This document shows positions 1-9,458 of a stretch of 64,000 nucleotides of DNA, piece after piece; position 1 is the stretch's first letter, and the number at the start of each line of letters is the position of its first letter. The notes below the pieces were generated by a model. That model ran no database searches. It had not been told where the DNA came from and saw only the letters and a program-made list of their open reading frames with translations. Source of the DNA: Alphaproteobacteria bacterium (GTDB lineage Bacteria; Pseudomonadota; Alphaproteobacteria; Sphingomonadales; Sphingomonadaceae); NCBI GenBank assembly GCA_005883305.1, contig VBAC01000001.1:992001-1056000 (forward strand), read 5' to 3'. The translations under genes were made by a program, and so were the position numbers.

Positions 1-619
1 TGAAATATTGAAGCGTCAGGATCACTCCGCCGATCAGCCCGGCGAGCGCCACGGCGAAGCGCAGATAGGCCTGCCACACCCGCTTGAGCCGCGCCTTCCA
101 GATCAGGCCCTTCGCCTTGGTGGGAGAGACGCGCTCGAGCTCGCGTTTCGTGTAGTTCATGTGGAACACCTCATCGCGCAGGATCCGGTCGAACACGGCG
201 CGGGTCGCCTCGTCGGCGCCGACCGCGTCTCGGTAGACGGCGAAATCGCGCGCCGCATTGGCTTCGGACAGATGGAGGAAGGCCAGCAGCGGCGCGTCGC
301 CGCCGGGGCCGATCTCGACGTCGTCGAGCCCCCGCTCGCCGGGCGCGAGCCAGTCGCGCTGGATCGTGTCGCCGGCGGTCCCCGGATGGACGCGCAGCAG
401 CTCGATCGCCCGGTTGAAGAACATCTCCGCATGGCGCCGCTCGTCGCCCGCGTGACGCAGGTACAGCTTCCTGAGGCGCGGATCGGGGGTCAGCTCGGCA
501 GCGCGGACGAGATCGCGTCCGCCATCAGCCTCGACCTCGGAGAAGCGCATCAGCCTCAGGCCGCGGCGCGCTTCATCCCCCCAGACCCATCGCTGCACCG
601 GCTTGAGCAACGCGCGCAT
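1..619 (-). CDS. Ferritin-like di-iron protein with C-terminal membrane segment (3' end cut by window edge)
   Basis: The reading frame starts with ATG at 617-619 (MRALLKPVQRW) and stays open to the window edge, so about 206 residues are visible and the C-terminus is missing. Two ExxH motifs (DERRH near residue 60, DEVFH near residue 150), each with a preceding helix glutamate (SEVEAD, LSEANAA), form the usual four-helix di-iron ligand set. The last visible residues (FAVALAGLIGGVILTL) look like a membrane segment. It is divergent from the SGNH-type gene at 668, and the 48-bp gap may hold both promoters. A ferritin-like gene beside an SGNH membrane protein recalls alphaproteobacterial carbamoyltransferase/SxtJ clusters, but those partners would lie outside this window. 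The substrate is unknown. Confidence 0.75.
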   Translation of the reverse strand, partial: MRALLKPVQRWVWGDEARRGLRLMRFSEVEADGGRDLVRAAELTPDPRLRKLYLRHAGDERRHAEMFFNRAIELLRVHPGTAGDTIQRDWLAPGERGLDDVEIGPGGDAPLLAFLHLSEANAARDFAVYRDAVGADEATRAVFDRILRDEVFHMNYTKRELERVSPTKAKGLIWKARLKRVWQAYLRFAVALAGLIGGVILTLQYF

Positions 620-667
620 CGACGATACTCCTTGGAATTGCTTATCATAGCGTTGGGAAGCCTGCCA

Positions 668-1885
668 ATGCCGGGCGGAGTCACGAGCCGAAGCGCCTCC
701 GCCGCCCGCGCCGCGAACCTGTTCCTGGCGCTCGCCGGCCTCTTGCTGATCGCGCTCGCAGCCGCTGCGGGGCCTGCCTGGGCCGAGCGCCACTTCATGC
801 CCACCTTCGCTTGGTCGCGCGGCTTTCAGATCGGCCTCGTCCAGGCGCTGCGTGCGCTGGTGGCGCTGATCGGACTCGCCGTCCTGCTTTTCGTCAGGCC
901 CCGAATCCTGCGTCCGATCGCCGAAGGGCGGGGGAGGGAAATGGCCGTCTCGGCCCTCTCGGTGACACTGGCCGTGGCTGCGGCCTTCGGGGTCACCGAG
1001 GCGGTGCTGCACACGCGGACGTGGCGCTCGACTCAGGAGCATTGGGGAACGAAGGAGCCGTTGCGCCGGCCGGACTCGCGGCTCGGCTGGACGTTCGTCC
1101 CGAACCATCGCGGACCGGCCGAGATCGACGGCCGCCCTGTCGACTATGCGATCGACCGTTTCGGCTACCGCGCGCGCGATCCCGCCGCTGCGCCGGATCC
1201 CGCTCGGCCGACCATCCTGCTCGCCGGCGAATCCTTCCTGCTCGGCTACGGTCTCCAATGGCCCGAGACGATCCATGCCCGGCTCGAAGCGGCCACCGGG
1301 CTCCAGGTCGCCAATCTCTCGGTCAACGCCTACGCTTCGGACCAGATGTTCCTCAGGCTGCGCGCCGAGCTGCCGCGCTTCCGCCGGCCGGTTGCCGTGA
1401 TCATCCCGTTCGTGCCGATGCTGTTCGACCGCAATTTGGACCGGGATCGCCCGCATCTCGACTCGCGCCTCGCCTGGCATCCCGCAGAGCCGCCCTCGCT
1501 TCGCCTCGTCGAGCTGGCGCGGCGCCTGCTCCGCTACCGAAGCGCGCAAGGCATCGAAGAGGGCGTGGCGATGACCCGGGCCGTCCTTCAAACGTCGATC
1601 CGACTCGTCGAGGCGCGCGGCGCCCGCGCACTCATCCTTGTGCCCGAATATGCGCCCGAGGAGTCCGCCGAGCGCGCAATCCGCCGCCGAGTGCTCGACG
1701 ACGCGCATATCCCCTATTTGCTGGTCCGCCTCGATCCCGCCTGGCGCTTGCGGGCCGACCGACACCCCAATAAGCGCGGGGCACAGGCGCTCGCGGCGGC
1801 GATCGCCCGGGCGCTGGCGGATGGGGTGGGATTCGAACCCACGGTGGGCGTGAACCCACGGCGGTTTTCAAGACCGCTGCCTTAA
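668..1885 (+). CDS. SGNH/GDSL-like hydrolase family membrane protein
   Basis: The 405-residue protein starts at ATG 668 (MPGGVTSRS). It has two or three hydrophobic segments in the first 120 residues (around LALAGLLLIALAAAAG, ALVALIGLAVLLF and the stretch after EMAVSAL). The following domain has a GDS-like block LLAGESFLLGYG with a candidate nucleophile Ser and a late DRHPNKRG block that supplies the Asp/His pair, as in SGNH esterases and acyltransferases. Membrane anchoring suggests action on a cell-envelope or exported polymer. The last 23 or so codons lie inside the convergent tRNA-Ser gene and the TAA stop comes from tRNA sequence, so the true C-terminus may have been lost or replaced. 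Starts upstream of 668 would only read the antisense of the ferritin-like gene. Confidence 0.75.
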   Translation: MPGGVTSRSASAARAANLFLALAGLLLIALAAAAGPAWAERHFMPTFAWSRGFQIGLVQALRALVALIGLAVLLFVRPRILRPIAEGRGREMAVSALSVTLAVAAAFGVTEAVLHTRTWRSTQEHWGTKEPLRRPDSRLGWTFVPNHRGPAEIDGRPVDYAIDRFGYRARDPAAAPDPARPTILLAGESFLLGYGLQWPETIHARLEAATGLQVANLSVNAYASDQMFLRLRAELPRFRRPVAVIIPFVPMLFDRNLDRDRPHLDSRLAWHPAEPPSLRLVELARRLLRYRSAQGIEEGVAMTRAVLQTSIRLVEARGARALILVPEYAPEESAERAIRRRVLDDAHIPYLLVRLDPAWRLRADRHPNKRGAQALAAAIARALADGVGFEPTVGVNPRRFSRPLP

Positions 1886-1904
1886 ACCACTCGGCCACCC
1901 ATCC
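1815..1904 (-). tRNA. tRNA-Ser (UGA anticodon)
   Basis: On the minus strand the acceptor GGATGGG (1898-1904) pairs with CCCATCC (1819-1825). The discriminator is G at 1818 and an encoded CCA lies at 1815-1817. The anticodon stem encloses a TGA anticodon, and a long variable arm (GTGGG-TTCA-CGCCCAC region) is typical of serine tRNAs. The T-loop reads GTTCGAATC. It overlaps the 3' end of the convergent SGNH gene. Confidence 0.95.
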
Positions 1905-1937
1905 TTGCCCCGCGCTTAAGCGGCGGCGGCGCGCACC

Positions 1938-2759
1938 TCAAGTGCCGCGGGCCGCGCTCAGCACGCGGCTGCGCTCCTCGGGGGTAAGATCGAGCCAGGC
2001 GAGCGCGCTGTCGAGGACATGGTGCCGGCCTCTGGGCGATCTCAGCGCCAGGGTCCATTGCTGTTCCCCTGAAGCGCCCGGCGGCGGCGCTACCAGCAAG
2101 GGCATCGCCGGCGCCGGGAAGGTATCGACGGTCGGCTTCTCGGCGCCCGCCGCCCGCGTGTGGAGGTAGATGCGCCCGGGGCTGCGGATGGCCTTCTCGA
2201 TCGGGACGAGCAGCGGCTGCGGGCGCGCGGCAGCGGCGGCCAGGCCCCGGCGCGAAGTGAAGAAGAAGGCGGCAAGGATCGCCGCGGGGATGAGCAACAG
2301 CGCGACAGGTCCCGCCAGCTCGGACCAGGTCATCGCGCGCTCCGCCTCCGGCTGGAGCATGGCGCGGTCGGGATCCTGCGGATCGTAGATTACCGGCGGC
2401 GTGAAGACCGGCGAGGCGCCCTCCAGGTGCATCTGCGTTTTGCGCTCGGTGCCGCCTTCCTCGGGCCGCAGGCGGTAGGAGACGGTGAACCAGCAATCGA
2501 TCGGCCGCGCGCTGTTGGTGATCCGGCTGCGGCGCGACATGCATTCGCCGTCCGCATCCATCGTGTCCGCCGCATGGACGCCGCGCGCGCGCAGGTCGGC
2601 ACGCAACTGCTGGCTCGTCCAGGCCTGCGAGCCCCAATAGAGAGCGGGAAGGGCGCTCAGCAGGGCGACGGCGAGAAGGACGATTCGCCAATTGCGCCGC
2701 TTCGGATCGCGCGCCAGCTTGAGCGGACGGCGCGGAAAGACATCGACCACGGACGCCAT
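1938..2759 (-). CDS. DUF3592-like membrane protein
   Basis: The 273-residue protein starts at ATG 2757-2759, seven bases after an AGGAG ribosome site. A first hydrophobic segment (IVLLAVALLSALPALYWG) and a second (LAGPVALLLIPAAILAAFFF) enclose an extracytoplasmic stretch with Cys residues. The sequence before the second helix (PVIYDPQDPDRAML) resembles the YYDP..P..A block of DUF3592 proteins. The cytoplasmic tail of about 110 residues contains EKAIRSPGRIYL and a C-terminal part rich in basic and acidic residues. No enzymatic motif is seen and the function is unknown. It is divergent from the lytic transglycosylase gene. Confidence 0.6.
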   Translation of the reverse strand: MASVVDVFPRRPLKLARDPKRRNWRIVLLAVALLSALPALYWGSQAWTSQQLRADLRARGVHAADTMDADGECMSRRSRITNSARPIDCWFTVSYRLRPEEGGTERKTQMHLEGASPVFTPPVIYDPQDPDRAMLQPEAERAMTWSELAGPVALLLIPAAILAAFFFTSRRGLAAAAARPQPLLVPIEKAIRSPGRIYLHTRAAGAEKPTVDTFPAPAMPLLVAPPPGASGEQQWTLALRSPRGRHHVLDSALAWLDLTPEERSRVLSAARGT

Positions 2760-2905
2760 GAGAGCTCCTGAATGCCGAATCGTATTCCCGAGCATGCCCG
2801 CGAACGCCGTCAGCCGCCAACAAAATGGGGCCGGAGCGGCATTCGGGCGTTTCATGGACCGCGCCGCCATGTCATAGAGGCGGCAAGGCGTAAGCGAGGG
2901 TGAAG

Positions 2906-3973
2906 ATGCGTTTGGTGCACTGCTTGGCGGCGGCGGTCCTTCTGGCAGGGGCGCCAGAGCCACGGCTCGGCCACGGCACGGTCGAGCTCGGCGAAAGCCC
3001 GGCGCTGGCCCAGCGGGCGCTCTCCGCGGAAGGCTTTCGCGACTATCTGCCCCGGCTTCGCGCCGAGGCCGCCCGCGCCGGCATCCGCGAAGCGACGATC
3101 GAGCGAATCTTCCCGACGCTCGAATTCTCGGCCCGCACCGTCGAACTCGACCGCGCCCAGCCCGGCGGCACCGCGGGAACCCCGACCAATCCGCCCTTCG
3201 CCCCCTATCGCGCCCGCCAGCTGACCCAGGCCCTGATCGATCGCGGCCGCGCCCGCTACGCCGAAAACCTGCCGCGCCTGCGCGAGATCAGCCGCCGCTA
3301 CGGCGTTCCCGCACAATATCTGGTCGCCATCTGGGGCAAGGAGACCGGCTACGGCACGATCATGGGCAATTTCGATCTGCTCAACAGCCTTGCGAGCCTC
3401 GCCTATGAAGGCAGGCGGCGGCAGCTCTTCACCGACGAGTTCATCGCCACCTTGCGCCTCGTCGAACGCGGCTTTCCGCGCGAGGAACTCAAGGGGAGCT
3501 GGGCGGGCGCCGCCGGCCACCCGCAATTCCTGCCTTCGGTCTACCTGCGCCTGGCGGTCGATGGCGACGGGGACGGGCGGCCGGACATCTGGCGCAGCCA
3601 TCTCGACGCGCTGGCCTCGATCGCCAATTATCTGCGCAGCGCCGGCTGGCGGCCGGGACTCACCTGGGGGACCGCGGTGAGCGTGCCCGCGGGTTTCGAT
3701 CGCTCGTCGGTCGCCAATCGCCTGCGCGCGCCGCGCTGCGCCCCGGTCTTCGCCCGCCACAGCCGCTGGCTGAGCGGGGCCGAATGGCGCCGCCGGGGAA
3801 TCGCCAACAGCCTTCCGGACGGCGCGCTCGCCTCCTTGATCGAGCCCGACGGTCCGGGCGCCACCGCCTATCTCACGACCAACAATTACCGGGTGATACT
3901 CGACTATAATTGCTCGAACTTCTACGCGCTGACCGTCGCGTTGCTCGCCGATTCGGTGGCCCGCACCAATTGA
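2906..3973 (+). CDS. Lytic murein transglycosylase, MltB family
   Basis: This is predicted to cleave the beta-1,4 link of peptidoglycan to give 1,6-anhydro ends, in the periplasm. The 355-residue protein begins with a short signal-like segment. The catalytic block WGKETGYG (Glu near residue 145), the GSWAGAAGHPQF block and the DGDGDGRPDIW stretch are the hallmarks of the SLT_2/MltB fold. ATG 2906 is preferred over GTG 2900 because GAGG then lies at normal spacing. It is followed 16 bp later by dacC, so the two wall-remodelling genes may be co-transcribed. A peptidoglycan-binding domain found in some relatives is absent. Confidence 0.88.
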   Translation: MRLVHCLAAAVLLAGAPEPRLGHGTVELGESPALAQRALSAEGFRDYLPRLRAEAARAGIREATIERIFPTLEFSARTVELDRAQPGGTAGTPTNPPFAPYRARQLTQALIDRGRARYAENLPRLREISRRYGVPAQYLVAIWGKETGYGTIMGNFDLLNSLASLAYEGRRRQLFTDEFIATLRLVERGFPREELKGSWAGAAGHPQFLPSVYLRLAVDGDGDGRPDIWRSHLDALASIANYLRSAGWRPGLTWGTAVSVPAGFDRSSVANRLRAPRCAPVFARHSRWLSGAEWRRRGIANSLPDGALASLIEPDGPGATAYLTTNNYRVILDYNCSNFYALTVALLADSVARTN

Positions 3974-3989
3974 GGAACCGTCTCAGATC

Positions 3990-5165
3990 ATGATCCGCAA
4001 GCCGTTGTATCTTCTTGCCTCCGTCGCAGCGATCGCCATGCCCGCAATGGCCGCCGCGCCGCCGTTCGAGACGCCCGCCAGCGTCGCCTACATGATCGAT
4101 CTCTCGTCCGGGGCGGTGCTCTACGCCAAGGATTCCGACCGGCGCATCCCTCCGGCTTCGATGGCCAAGATGATGGCCACCCACGTCGCCTTCGACCTGA
4201 TCAAGCGCGGCGAGCTCAGTCCCGACAAGATGTGCACCGTTCGCCCTGAAACGTGGCAGCGCTGGCACGGGCCCGAGGCCGGATCGACCATGTTCCTCTC
4301 GCCCGGCGAGCAGGTCAGCGTTCGCAACCTGCTCCACGGCATCGTCACTCTGTCCGGCAACGATGCCACGGTCGTTCTTGCCGAGTGCATTTCCGGGACG
4401 GAGCCGGCCTTCGTCGCGCTGATGAACCGCCAGTCGCGCGCGATGGGCCTCGCCAATTCCAACTGGGGCAACCCGGTGGGCTGGCCGGACGCGGGGGTTA
4501 CCTACACCACGGCGCGCGACCTCGCGACGCTCGCCGCCGGCACGATCCGCGACTATCCGCAGCTCTACCGAGAATATTATAACACGCGCGAGTTCACGTG
4601 GGGCCGGACGATGGGCTCCAACCAGGCGATCACCCAGGGCAACCGAAACCCGCTGCTCGGCCGGGTGCCCGGCGCCGACGGGCTCAAGACCGGCCATACG
4701 GACGAGGCCGGCTACGGCTTCACCGGCTCCGCGGAGCAGGGCGGACGGCGGATCGTGATGGTCGTCGCGGGCCTCGGCAGCTTCAACCAGCGGATCGAGG
4801 AATCGGTGCGCTTCATGCAATGGGGCTTCAACGCCTGGCAGTCGCGCCCGCTGCTTCAGCAGGGGCAGCGGATCGGCGAGGCGCAGGTGCAGCTCGGCAA
4901 TTCCTCCACGGTCGGCCTCGTCGCGCCGCGGAACATCGCCGTCACCTATCCCGCCGGGCTCGGACAGGGCTTGCGGGCGCGCATCGTCTACCGCGGACCG
5001 GTCAAGGCGCCGATCGCGCGCGGCCAGCACGTCGCCGACCTCGTCGTCACCACCGCCGACATGCCCCCCCAGACCATGCCGCTCGTCGCCGAAAGCGATG
5101 TCGGCGAGGCCGGCTTCTTCAGGCGCATATGGACGGGCCTCAAGAGCATCCTAGGGCTGGCGTGA
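3990..5165 (+). CDS. dacC: D-alanyl-D-alanine carboxypeptidase (PBP5/6 type)
   Basis: This low-molecular-weight penicillin-binding protein trims the terminal D-Ala of peptidoglycan stem peptides in the periplasm. The 391 residues start with a signal peptide (LLASVAAIAMPAMAAA). The three active-site motifs are SxxK as SMAK (Ser about 57), SGN (about 122) and KTG in GLKTGH (about 233). They are followed by a PBP5 C-terminal domain with an end segment (FFRRIWTGLKSILGL) that could be the amphipathic membrane anchor. Its TGA stop overlaps the GTG start of tmk, which suggests translational coupling. The choice between dacC, dacA and dacF naming is not certain. Confidence 0.9.
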   Translation: MIRKPLYLLASVAAIAMPAMAAAPPFETPASVAYMIDLSSGAVLYAKDSDRRIPPASMAKMMATHVAFDLIKRGELSPDKMCTVRPETWQRWHGPEAGSTMFLSPGEQVSVRNLLHGIVTLSGNDATVVLAECISGTEPAFVALMNRQSRAMGLANSNWGNPVGWPDAGVTYTTARDLATLAAGTIRDYPQLYREYYNTREFTWGRTMGSNQAITQGNRNPLLGRVPGADGLKTGHTDEAGYGFTGSAEQGGRRIVMVVAGLGSFNQRIEESVRFMQWGFNAWQSRPLLQQGQRIGEAQVQLGNSSTVGLVAPRNIAVTYPAGLGQGLRARIVYRGPVKAPIARGQHVADLVVTTADMPPQTMPLVAESDVGEAGFFRRIWTGLKSILGLA

Positions 5166-5779
5166 CCGCCAGGTTCATCTCGCTCGAGGGAGGCGAGGGC
5201 GTCGGCAAATCCACCCAGCTGAAGGCGCTGGCGAGCGCGCTCAGAGAGCGGGGCCTCGAAGTGGTCGAGACCCGCGAGCCGGGCGGGAGCCCGGGGGCCG
5301 AGGCGATCCGCGCACTGCTACTCCACGACCATCACTGGGGCGCCGAAGCGGAGGCCCTGCTGTTCGCCGCCGCCCGCGCCGATCATGTCGCGCAGACCAT
5401 TCGCCCCGCCTTGGCGCGTGGCGCGTGGGTGCTCTGCGACCGCTTCGTCGACAGCTCGATCGCCTATCAGGGCGGCGCGGGCGGACTGGGCTTCGAGAGG
5501 GTGCGCGGCCTTCACGAGGCGGGAAGCCGCGGTTTCCTGCCCGACCGCACCCTGCTTTTGCAGCTTCCCGATAAGGAGGCCGCCGAGCGAGCCGGGCGAC
5601 GCGACACGGGCGGGGCGGATCTGATCGGCGGGCGCGGCCCAGACTATCACCGCGGCGTGGCTCAGGCTTTTGCCCGCCTCGCCGCGGATGAACCGCAACG
5701 CTGGCGGGTTATCGAAGCCTCTGGCGCTCCCCACACAGTAACCGCACGAATACTTTCCGCGATCGAGGATTTGCTGTGA
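5162..5779 (+). CDS. tmk: Thymidylate kinase
   Basis: It phosphorylates dTMP to dTDP in the cytoplasm. The 205-residue protein has the P-loop GGEGVGKSTQ at residues 9-18, the DRF motif (CDRFVDSSIAYQG) and a LID-type segment with RRDTGG. The GTG start overlaps the dacC stop by 4 bp, and its own TGA overlaps the holB start by 4 bp. It therefore sits in a strictly coupled run of genes for nucleotide supply and replication. Length and motif order are normal for the family. Confidence 0.95.
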   Translation: MTARFISLEGGEGVGKSTQLKALASALRERGLEVVETREPGGSPGAEAIRALLLHDHHWGAEAEALLFAAARADHVAQTIRPALARGAWVLCDRFVDSSIAYQGGAGGLGFERVRGLHEAGSRGFLPDRTLLLQLPDKEAAERAGRRDTGGADLIGGRGPDYHRGVAQAFARLAADEPQRWRVIEASGAPHTVTARILSAIEDLL

Positions 5780-6765
5780 CGCGGCTCCACGGCCACGAGG
5801 AACCAGTCGCCGCCTTCCGTGCCGGGCTCGAATCCGGACGGCTCCATCATGCCTGGCTGCTCGCCGGGCCGCGGGGCGTGGGCAAGGCCCTGTTCGCCGA
5901 CAAGGCGGCGCTTCGCGTCCTGGCGTATGCTGCTGAGCCTCGAGCGGACCTTCCGGGACTCGACGTGGCCGAAGATCATCCGGCGGCAAGGCTGGTCGCC
6001 GCCGGCAGCCATCCGGATCTGATGCGGCTGGAGCGTCTGGTGAAGGAAAGCGGCACCGAGCTTGCCCGGTCGATCACCGTCGACCAGGTGCGCTCGCTCC
6101 AGCGCCTGTTCGCCACCACGCCCTCGATGTCGCCGTGGCGCGCGGTGGTGATCGACTCGATCGACGATCTCGAGACGGCCGGCGCCAACGCGCTGCTCAA
6201 GAATCTGGAGGAGCCGCCTCCCGACACCGTCTTCCTGCTCGTCAGCCACGCGCCCGAGCGCCTGTTGCCGACCATCCGCTCGCGCTGCCGAATCCTGCGC
6301 TTCGCGCCTCTGGGCGATGACGTCATGGCGTCGGCGCTCGAGGCGGCTTTGCCCGACGCCGATGCCGAAGAGCTCGCCGCGCTGACCGCCGTGGGGAAGG
6401 GGGCGCCGGGGCGTGCAATCGCCTGGCGAGGGCTCGACGTCGAGGGACTCGACCGGGAGATGGACGCGCTCGTCCGCGAGGGGGATCCGTTCAACGCCCG
6501 CCGCTCGACGCTCGCCCAGAGCCTCGCGCTCAAATCCGCCCAGCCGCGCTACGAGGCGTTCCTCGCCCGCGCCCCTTCGCGCATCGCCGGGGAGGCGAAG
6601 ACGCGGCAGGGGCCGGCGCTGGCCGAAGCGCTGAAGCTGTGGGAGCGGGCGAACGCGCTTGCGGGAAGCGCGCAGCGCCTCTCTCTCGATGCCCAGACGA
6701 CGGTGTTCGAGCTGGCAGGAATGCTCGCCGAGCTGGCGCCATGCCGGGATCAGGCCGCGGCTTAG
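5776..6765 (+). CDS. holB: DNA polymerase III subunit delta'
   Basis: This is the clamp-loader stator subunit, which helps load the beta sliding clamp. The 329 residues have an AAA+ fold with the [11 protein letters not shown] loop and the LLKNLEEPP segment. The C-terminal helical region is weakly conserved, as usual. The four-Cys zinc module of classical delta' is not apparent, which I regard as ordinary divergence in this lineage. The GTG start overlaps the tmk stop by 4 bp. The tmk-holB-metG-tatD order is standard in alphaproteobacteria and supports the call. Confidence 0.9.
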   Translation: MTRLHGHEEPVAAFRAGLESGRLHHAWLLAGPRGVGKALFADKAALRVLAYAAEPRADLPGLDVAEDHPAARLVAAGSHPDLMRLERLVKESGTELARSITVDQVRSLQRLFATTPSMSPWRAVVIDSIDDLETAGANALLKNLEEPPPDTVFLLVSHAPERLLPTIRSRCRILRFAPLGDDVMASALEAALPDADAEELAALTAVGKGAPGRAIAWRGLDVEGLDREMDALVREGDPFNARRSTLAQSLALKSAQPRYEAFLARAPSRIAGEAKTRQGPALAEALKLWERANALAGSAQRLSLDAQTTVFELAGMLAELAPCRDQAAA

Positions 6766-6805
6766 CCCTTTATCGCCCGGCTCAACCCGGCTAGTCGCAC
6801 CTTCG

Positions 6806-8344
6806 ATGGCTGAGCCCTTCTATATCACCACCGCGATCAGCTACCCCAACGGCCGGCCGCATATCGGCCACGCCTACGAGGCGGTCGCAACCGACGCGAT
6901 CGCGCGCTTCCAGCGCCTTAAGGGGCGCGAGGTCTTCTTCCTTACCGGCACCGACGAGCACGGCCTCAAAATGGCTCAGGCGGCGCGCGAGGAAGGCATT
7001 GCCCCGGCAGCATTTGCGGAGAGAATGTCGAGCACGTTCAAGGCGATGGATGACGTCCTCAACATCTCCTACGATCGCTTCATCCGCACCACCGAGCCCG
7101 ACCATGTCCGCGCCAGCCAGGCGATCTGGCAGGCGATGGCCGACAAAGGCGACATCTATCTCGGCCGCTACGAAGGCTGGTATTCGGTCCGCGACGAAGC
7201 CTATTATGGCGAGGAGGAACTGGTCGTCGCCGAGAGCGGCGAGAAGCTCTCGCCGCAGGGCACCGAGGTTCAATGGACCGTCGAGGAGAGCTGGTTCTTC
7301 CGCCTCTCCGCCTATCAGGACAAATTGCTCGCCCATTACGAGGCCGAGCCGGACTTCATTCGTCCCGAGGGCCGCCGCAACGAGGTCATGCGCTTCGTCG
7401 AGGGCGGCCTCACCGACCTCTCCATCTCGCGCACCAGCTTCGATTGGGGCGTCAAGGTCCCGGGCAGCGGCACGCACGTCATGTACGTTTGGCTGGACGC
7501 TCTGACCAACTACCTGACCGGCGTGGGTTATCCTGATAATACAGAGAATTATGCAAAGTTCTGGCCAGCGAATATCCACATCATCGGCAAGGACGTGGTG
7601 CGCTTCCATGCCGTCTACTGGCCGGCTTTCCTGATGTCCGCGGGCCTTCCCCTGCCACGCCAGGTGTTCGGCCACGGCTTCCTGCTCCACCGCGGCGAGA
7701 AGATGTCCAAATCGCTCGGCAACGTGGTCGATCCGCTCGCTTTGGCCGAGGCCTTCGGAATCGACCCGCTGCGCTACTTCCTGCTGCGCGAGGTGCCGTT
7801 CGGGCAGGATGGAAGCTACAACGAGGAGGCGATCGTCAACCGCTGCAACGCGGATCTCGCCAACGGGCTCGGCAATCTCGCCCAGCGCTGCCTGTCGATC
7901 GTCGCCAAGGCGTGCGAGGGCAGGGTGCCGGGGAAGGGAAGCGCGACCGCGGAGGACGAGGCCGTGCTGGCCGAGGTGGATGCCGCACGGGCCGCAATGG
8001 ACGAAGCGATGGCCGGCCTGGCCATTCACCGGGCGATCGAAGGCATCTGGCGCGGCGTGAGCGCGGCCAACGTCTATTTCGCCGGGCAGGCACCCTGGGC
8101 CCTGCGCAAGACCGATCCGGCACGTGCCAATTCCGTGCTCTACGTCACCGCGGAGGCGGTGAGGCGCCTCGCCATCCTCGTTCGCTGGATCATCCCCGCC
8201 GGGGCGGACGCTTTGCTCGATCAGCTGGGGCAAGGCGAGGGCGCGCGTAATTTCGCCAGCCTGGGAACATGGCTTGAGCCGGGACTCGCCCTTCCGGCCC
8301 CGCAGGGCGTCTTCCCGCGGCTGGAGGGCTCTGCGCCGCGATGA
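6806..8344 (+). CDS. metG: Methionyl-tRNA synthetase
   Basis: It charges tRNA-Met with methionine. The 512-residue protein starts at ATG 6806 ([16 protein letters not shown]). The HIGH signature ([10 protein letters not shown]) and KMSKS ([14 protein letters not shown]) are intact. The anticodon-binding helical domain follows, and there is no C-terminal EMAP-like dimerisation domain, so this is the short form. The zinc-knuckle cysteines of the E. coli type are missing. Its TGA overlaps the start of the small lipoprotein gene by 4 bp. Confidence 0.96.
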   Translation: MAEPFYITTAISYPNGRPHIGHAYEAVATDAIARFQRLKGREVFFLTGTDEHGLKMAQAAREEGIAPAAFAERMSSTFKAMDDVLNISYDRFIRTTEPDHVRASQAIWQAMADKGDIYLGRYEGWYSVRDEAYYGEEELVVAESGEKLSPQGTEVQWTVEESWFFRLSAYQDKLLAHYEAEPDFIRPEGRRNEVMRFVEGGLTDLSISRTSFDWGVKVPGSGTHVMYVWLDALTNYLTGVGYPDNTENYAKFWPANIHIIGKDVVRFHAVYWPAFLMSAGLPLPRQVFGHGFLLHRGEKMSKSLGNVVDPLALAEAFGIDPLRYFLLREVPFGQDGSYNEEAIVNRCNADLANGLGNLAQRCLSIVAKACEGRVPGKGSATAEDEAVLAEVDAARAAMDEAMAGLAIHRAIEGIWRGVSAANVYFAGQAPWALRKTDPARANSVLYVTAEAVRRLAILVRWIIPAGADALLDQLGQGEGARNFASLGTWLEPGLALPAPQGVFPRLEGSAPR

Positions 8345-8649
8345 GCCGCGGAAGCCTTGTCCTGGCGTTGCTGCTTGCGGCCTGCCAGCCGCCCGACGCC
8401 CCGAACGAAGCCGCGCCCGTCAACACGATCGTTGTCCCGCAGCCGGCTCCGGCTAAAGCCGGCGGGCGGACCGTCGAGCCCGTGCCCGCCGCGCCCGATC
8501 CTGGCGCGATCGAGGGTCTGACGCCCTTCCAGCGCCGCGCCTATGAAAAGGGTTTCGAGGATTGCCGCACGGGGCGTTACGAGCCGGATCGCTGGCCCGA
8601 GGCCTACCGGATCGGCTGCGCCGCGGCGCATGACGCCCATGCGGGGTGA
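8341..8649 (+). CDS. Small predicted lipoprotein
   Basis: The 102-residue protein has a signal peptide and lipobox (LALLLAAC, Cys about 15). A Pro/Ala-rich linker follows, then a C-terminal block ([16 protein letters not shown] and a second Cys near the end) that may form a disulfide in the periplasm. It is inserted between metG and tatD with a 4-bp ATGA overlap, so it is probably co-translated with them. I do not recognise the family. Nothing in it suggests an enzyme. Confidence 0.7.
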   Translation: MSRGSLVLALLLAACQPPDAPNEAAPVNTIVVPQPAPAKAGGRTVEPVPAAPDPGAIEGLTPFQRRAYEKGFEDCRTGRYEPDRWPEAYRIGCAAAHDAHAG

Positions 8650-8681
8650 CGGCGGAGGCCCAAGCGACTACATGCGCCGCG

Positions 8682-9458
8682 ATGTTCGTCGATAGTCACT
8701 GCCACCTCAACTATAAGGGTCTGGTGGAGGAGCAGCAGGCCGTGCTCGAGCGCGCGCGCGCCGCCGGTGTCTCGGCCATGCTCAACATCTCTACCCGCGC
8801 CTCCGAATGGGACGAGGTGATCGGCCTCGCCGAGCGTGAGGATGACGTCATGGCGTCGGTCGGCATCCATCCGCACGAGGCCGACGTCCATCCCGATGTC
8901 GAGACCGCCACGCTGGTCGAACGGGCCGGGCACCCAAGCGTGATCGGCATCGGCGAGAGCGGGCTCGATTATTATTACGACCATAGCGACCGCGCGAGGC
9001 AGCGCGACAGCTTCCGCGCCCATATCGCTGCGGCGCGCGAGACTGGGCTGCCGCTCATCGTCCACACGCGCGACGCGGAGGACGACACTTACGCGATCAT
9101 CGCCGAGGAAATGGAGAAGGGGGCCTTTCCGGCGCTGATCCATTGCTTCACGGCCAGCCAGGATTTCGCCGACAAGGTTCTGGCGCTCGGCCTCTTCATT
9201 TCGATCTCGGGCATCGTCACATTCAAGAATGCCCATGCCCTTCAGGACGTGGCGCGCACGATTCCCGCCGATCGGCTGCTGATCGAAACCGATTCCCCTT
9301 TCCTGGCCCCGGTGCCGCACCGCGGAAGGCCGTGCGAGCCGGCCTTCGTCGCCGACACCGCGCGATTCCTCGCGGCGCTCCGCGGCGAACCCGTCGAGGA
9401 CCTCGCAGCCAGGACCAGCACCAATTTCTATCGCCTGTTCAGCAAGGCAGCGGGGTGA
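8682..9458 (+). CDS. tatD: TatD family metal-dependent hydrolase (DNase)
   Basis: The 258-residue protein starts at ATG 8682 (MFVDSHCHLNY); an upstream GTG at 8646 would add 12 residues without homology-like features. Metal ligands of the amidohydrolase-type barrel are visible: HxH in DSHCHLN, Glu in GIGESGLDYYY, His in LIVHTRDA, His in LIHCFTA and Asp in ETDSPFLAP. TatD proteins have 3'-5' exonuclease activity, and the role here is probably DNA repair or turnover. The stop overlaps the next GTG start by 4 bp. Confidence 0.92.
   Translation: MFVDSHCHLNYKGLVEEQQAVLERARAAGVSAMLNISTRASEWDEVIGLAEREDDVMASVGIHPHEADVHPDVETATLVERAGHPSVIGIGESGLDYYYDHSDRARQRDSFRAHIAAARETGLPLIVHTRDAEDDTYAIIAEEMEKGAFPALIHCFTASQDFADKVLALGLFISISGIVTFKNAHALQDVARTIPADRLLIETDSPFLAPVPHRGRPCEPAFVADTARFLAALRGEPVEDLAARTSTNFYRLFSKAAG

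Noticed and set aside
8-667. N-terminal extension of the SGNH frame back to position 8
   Set aside because: This stretch is the antisense of the ferritin-like gene, whose two ExxH motifs show that the minus strand is coding.
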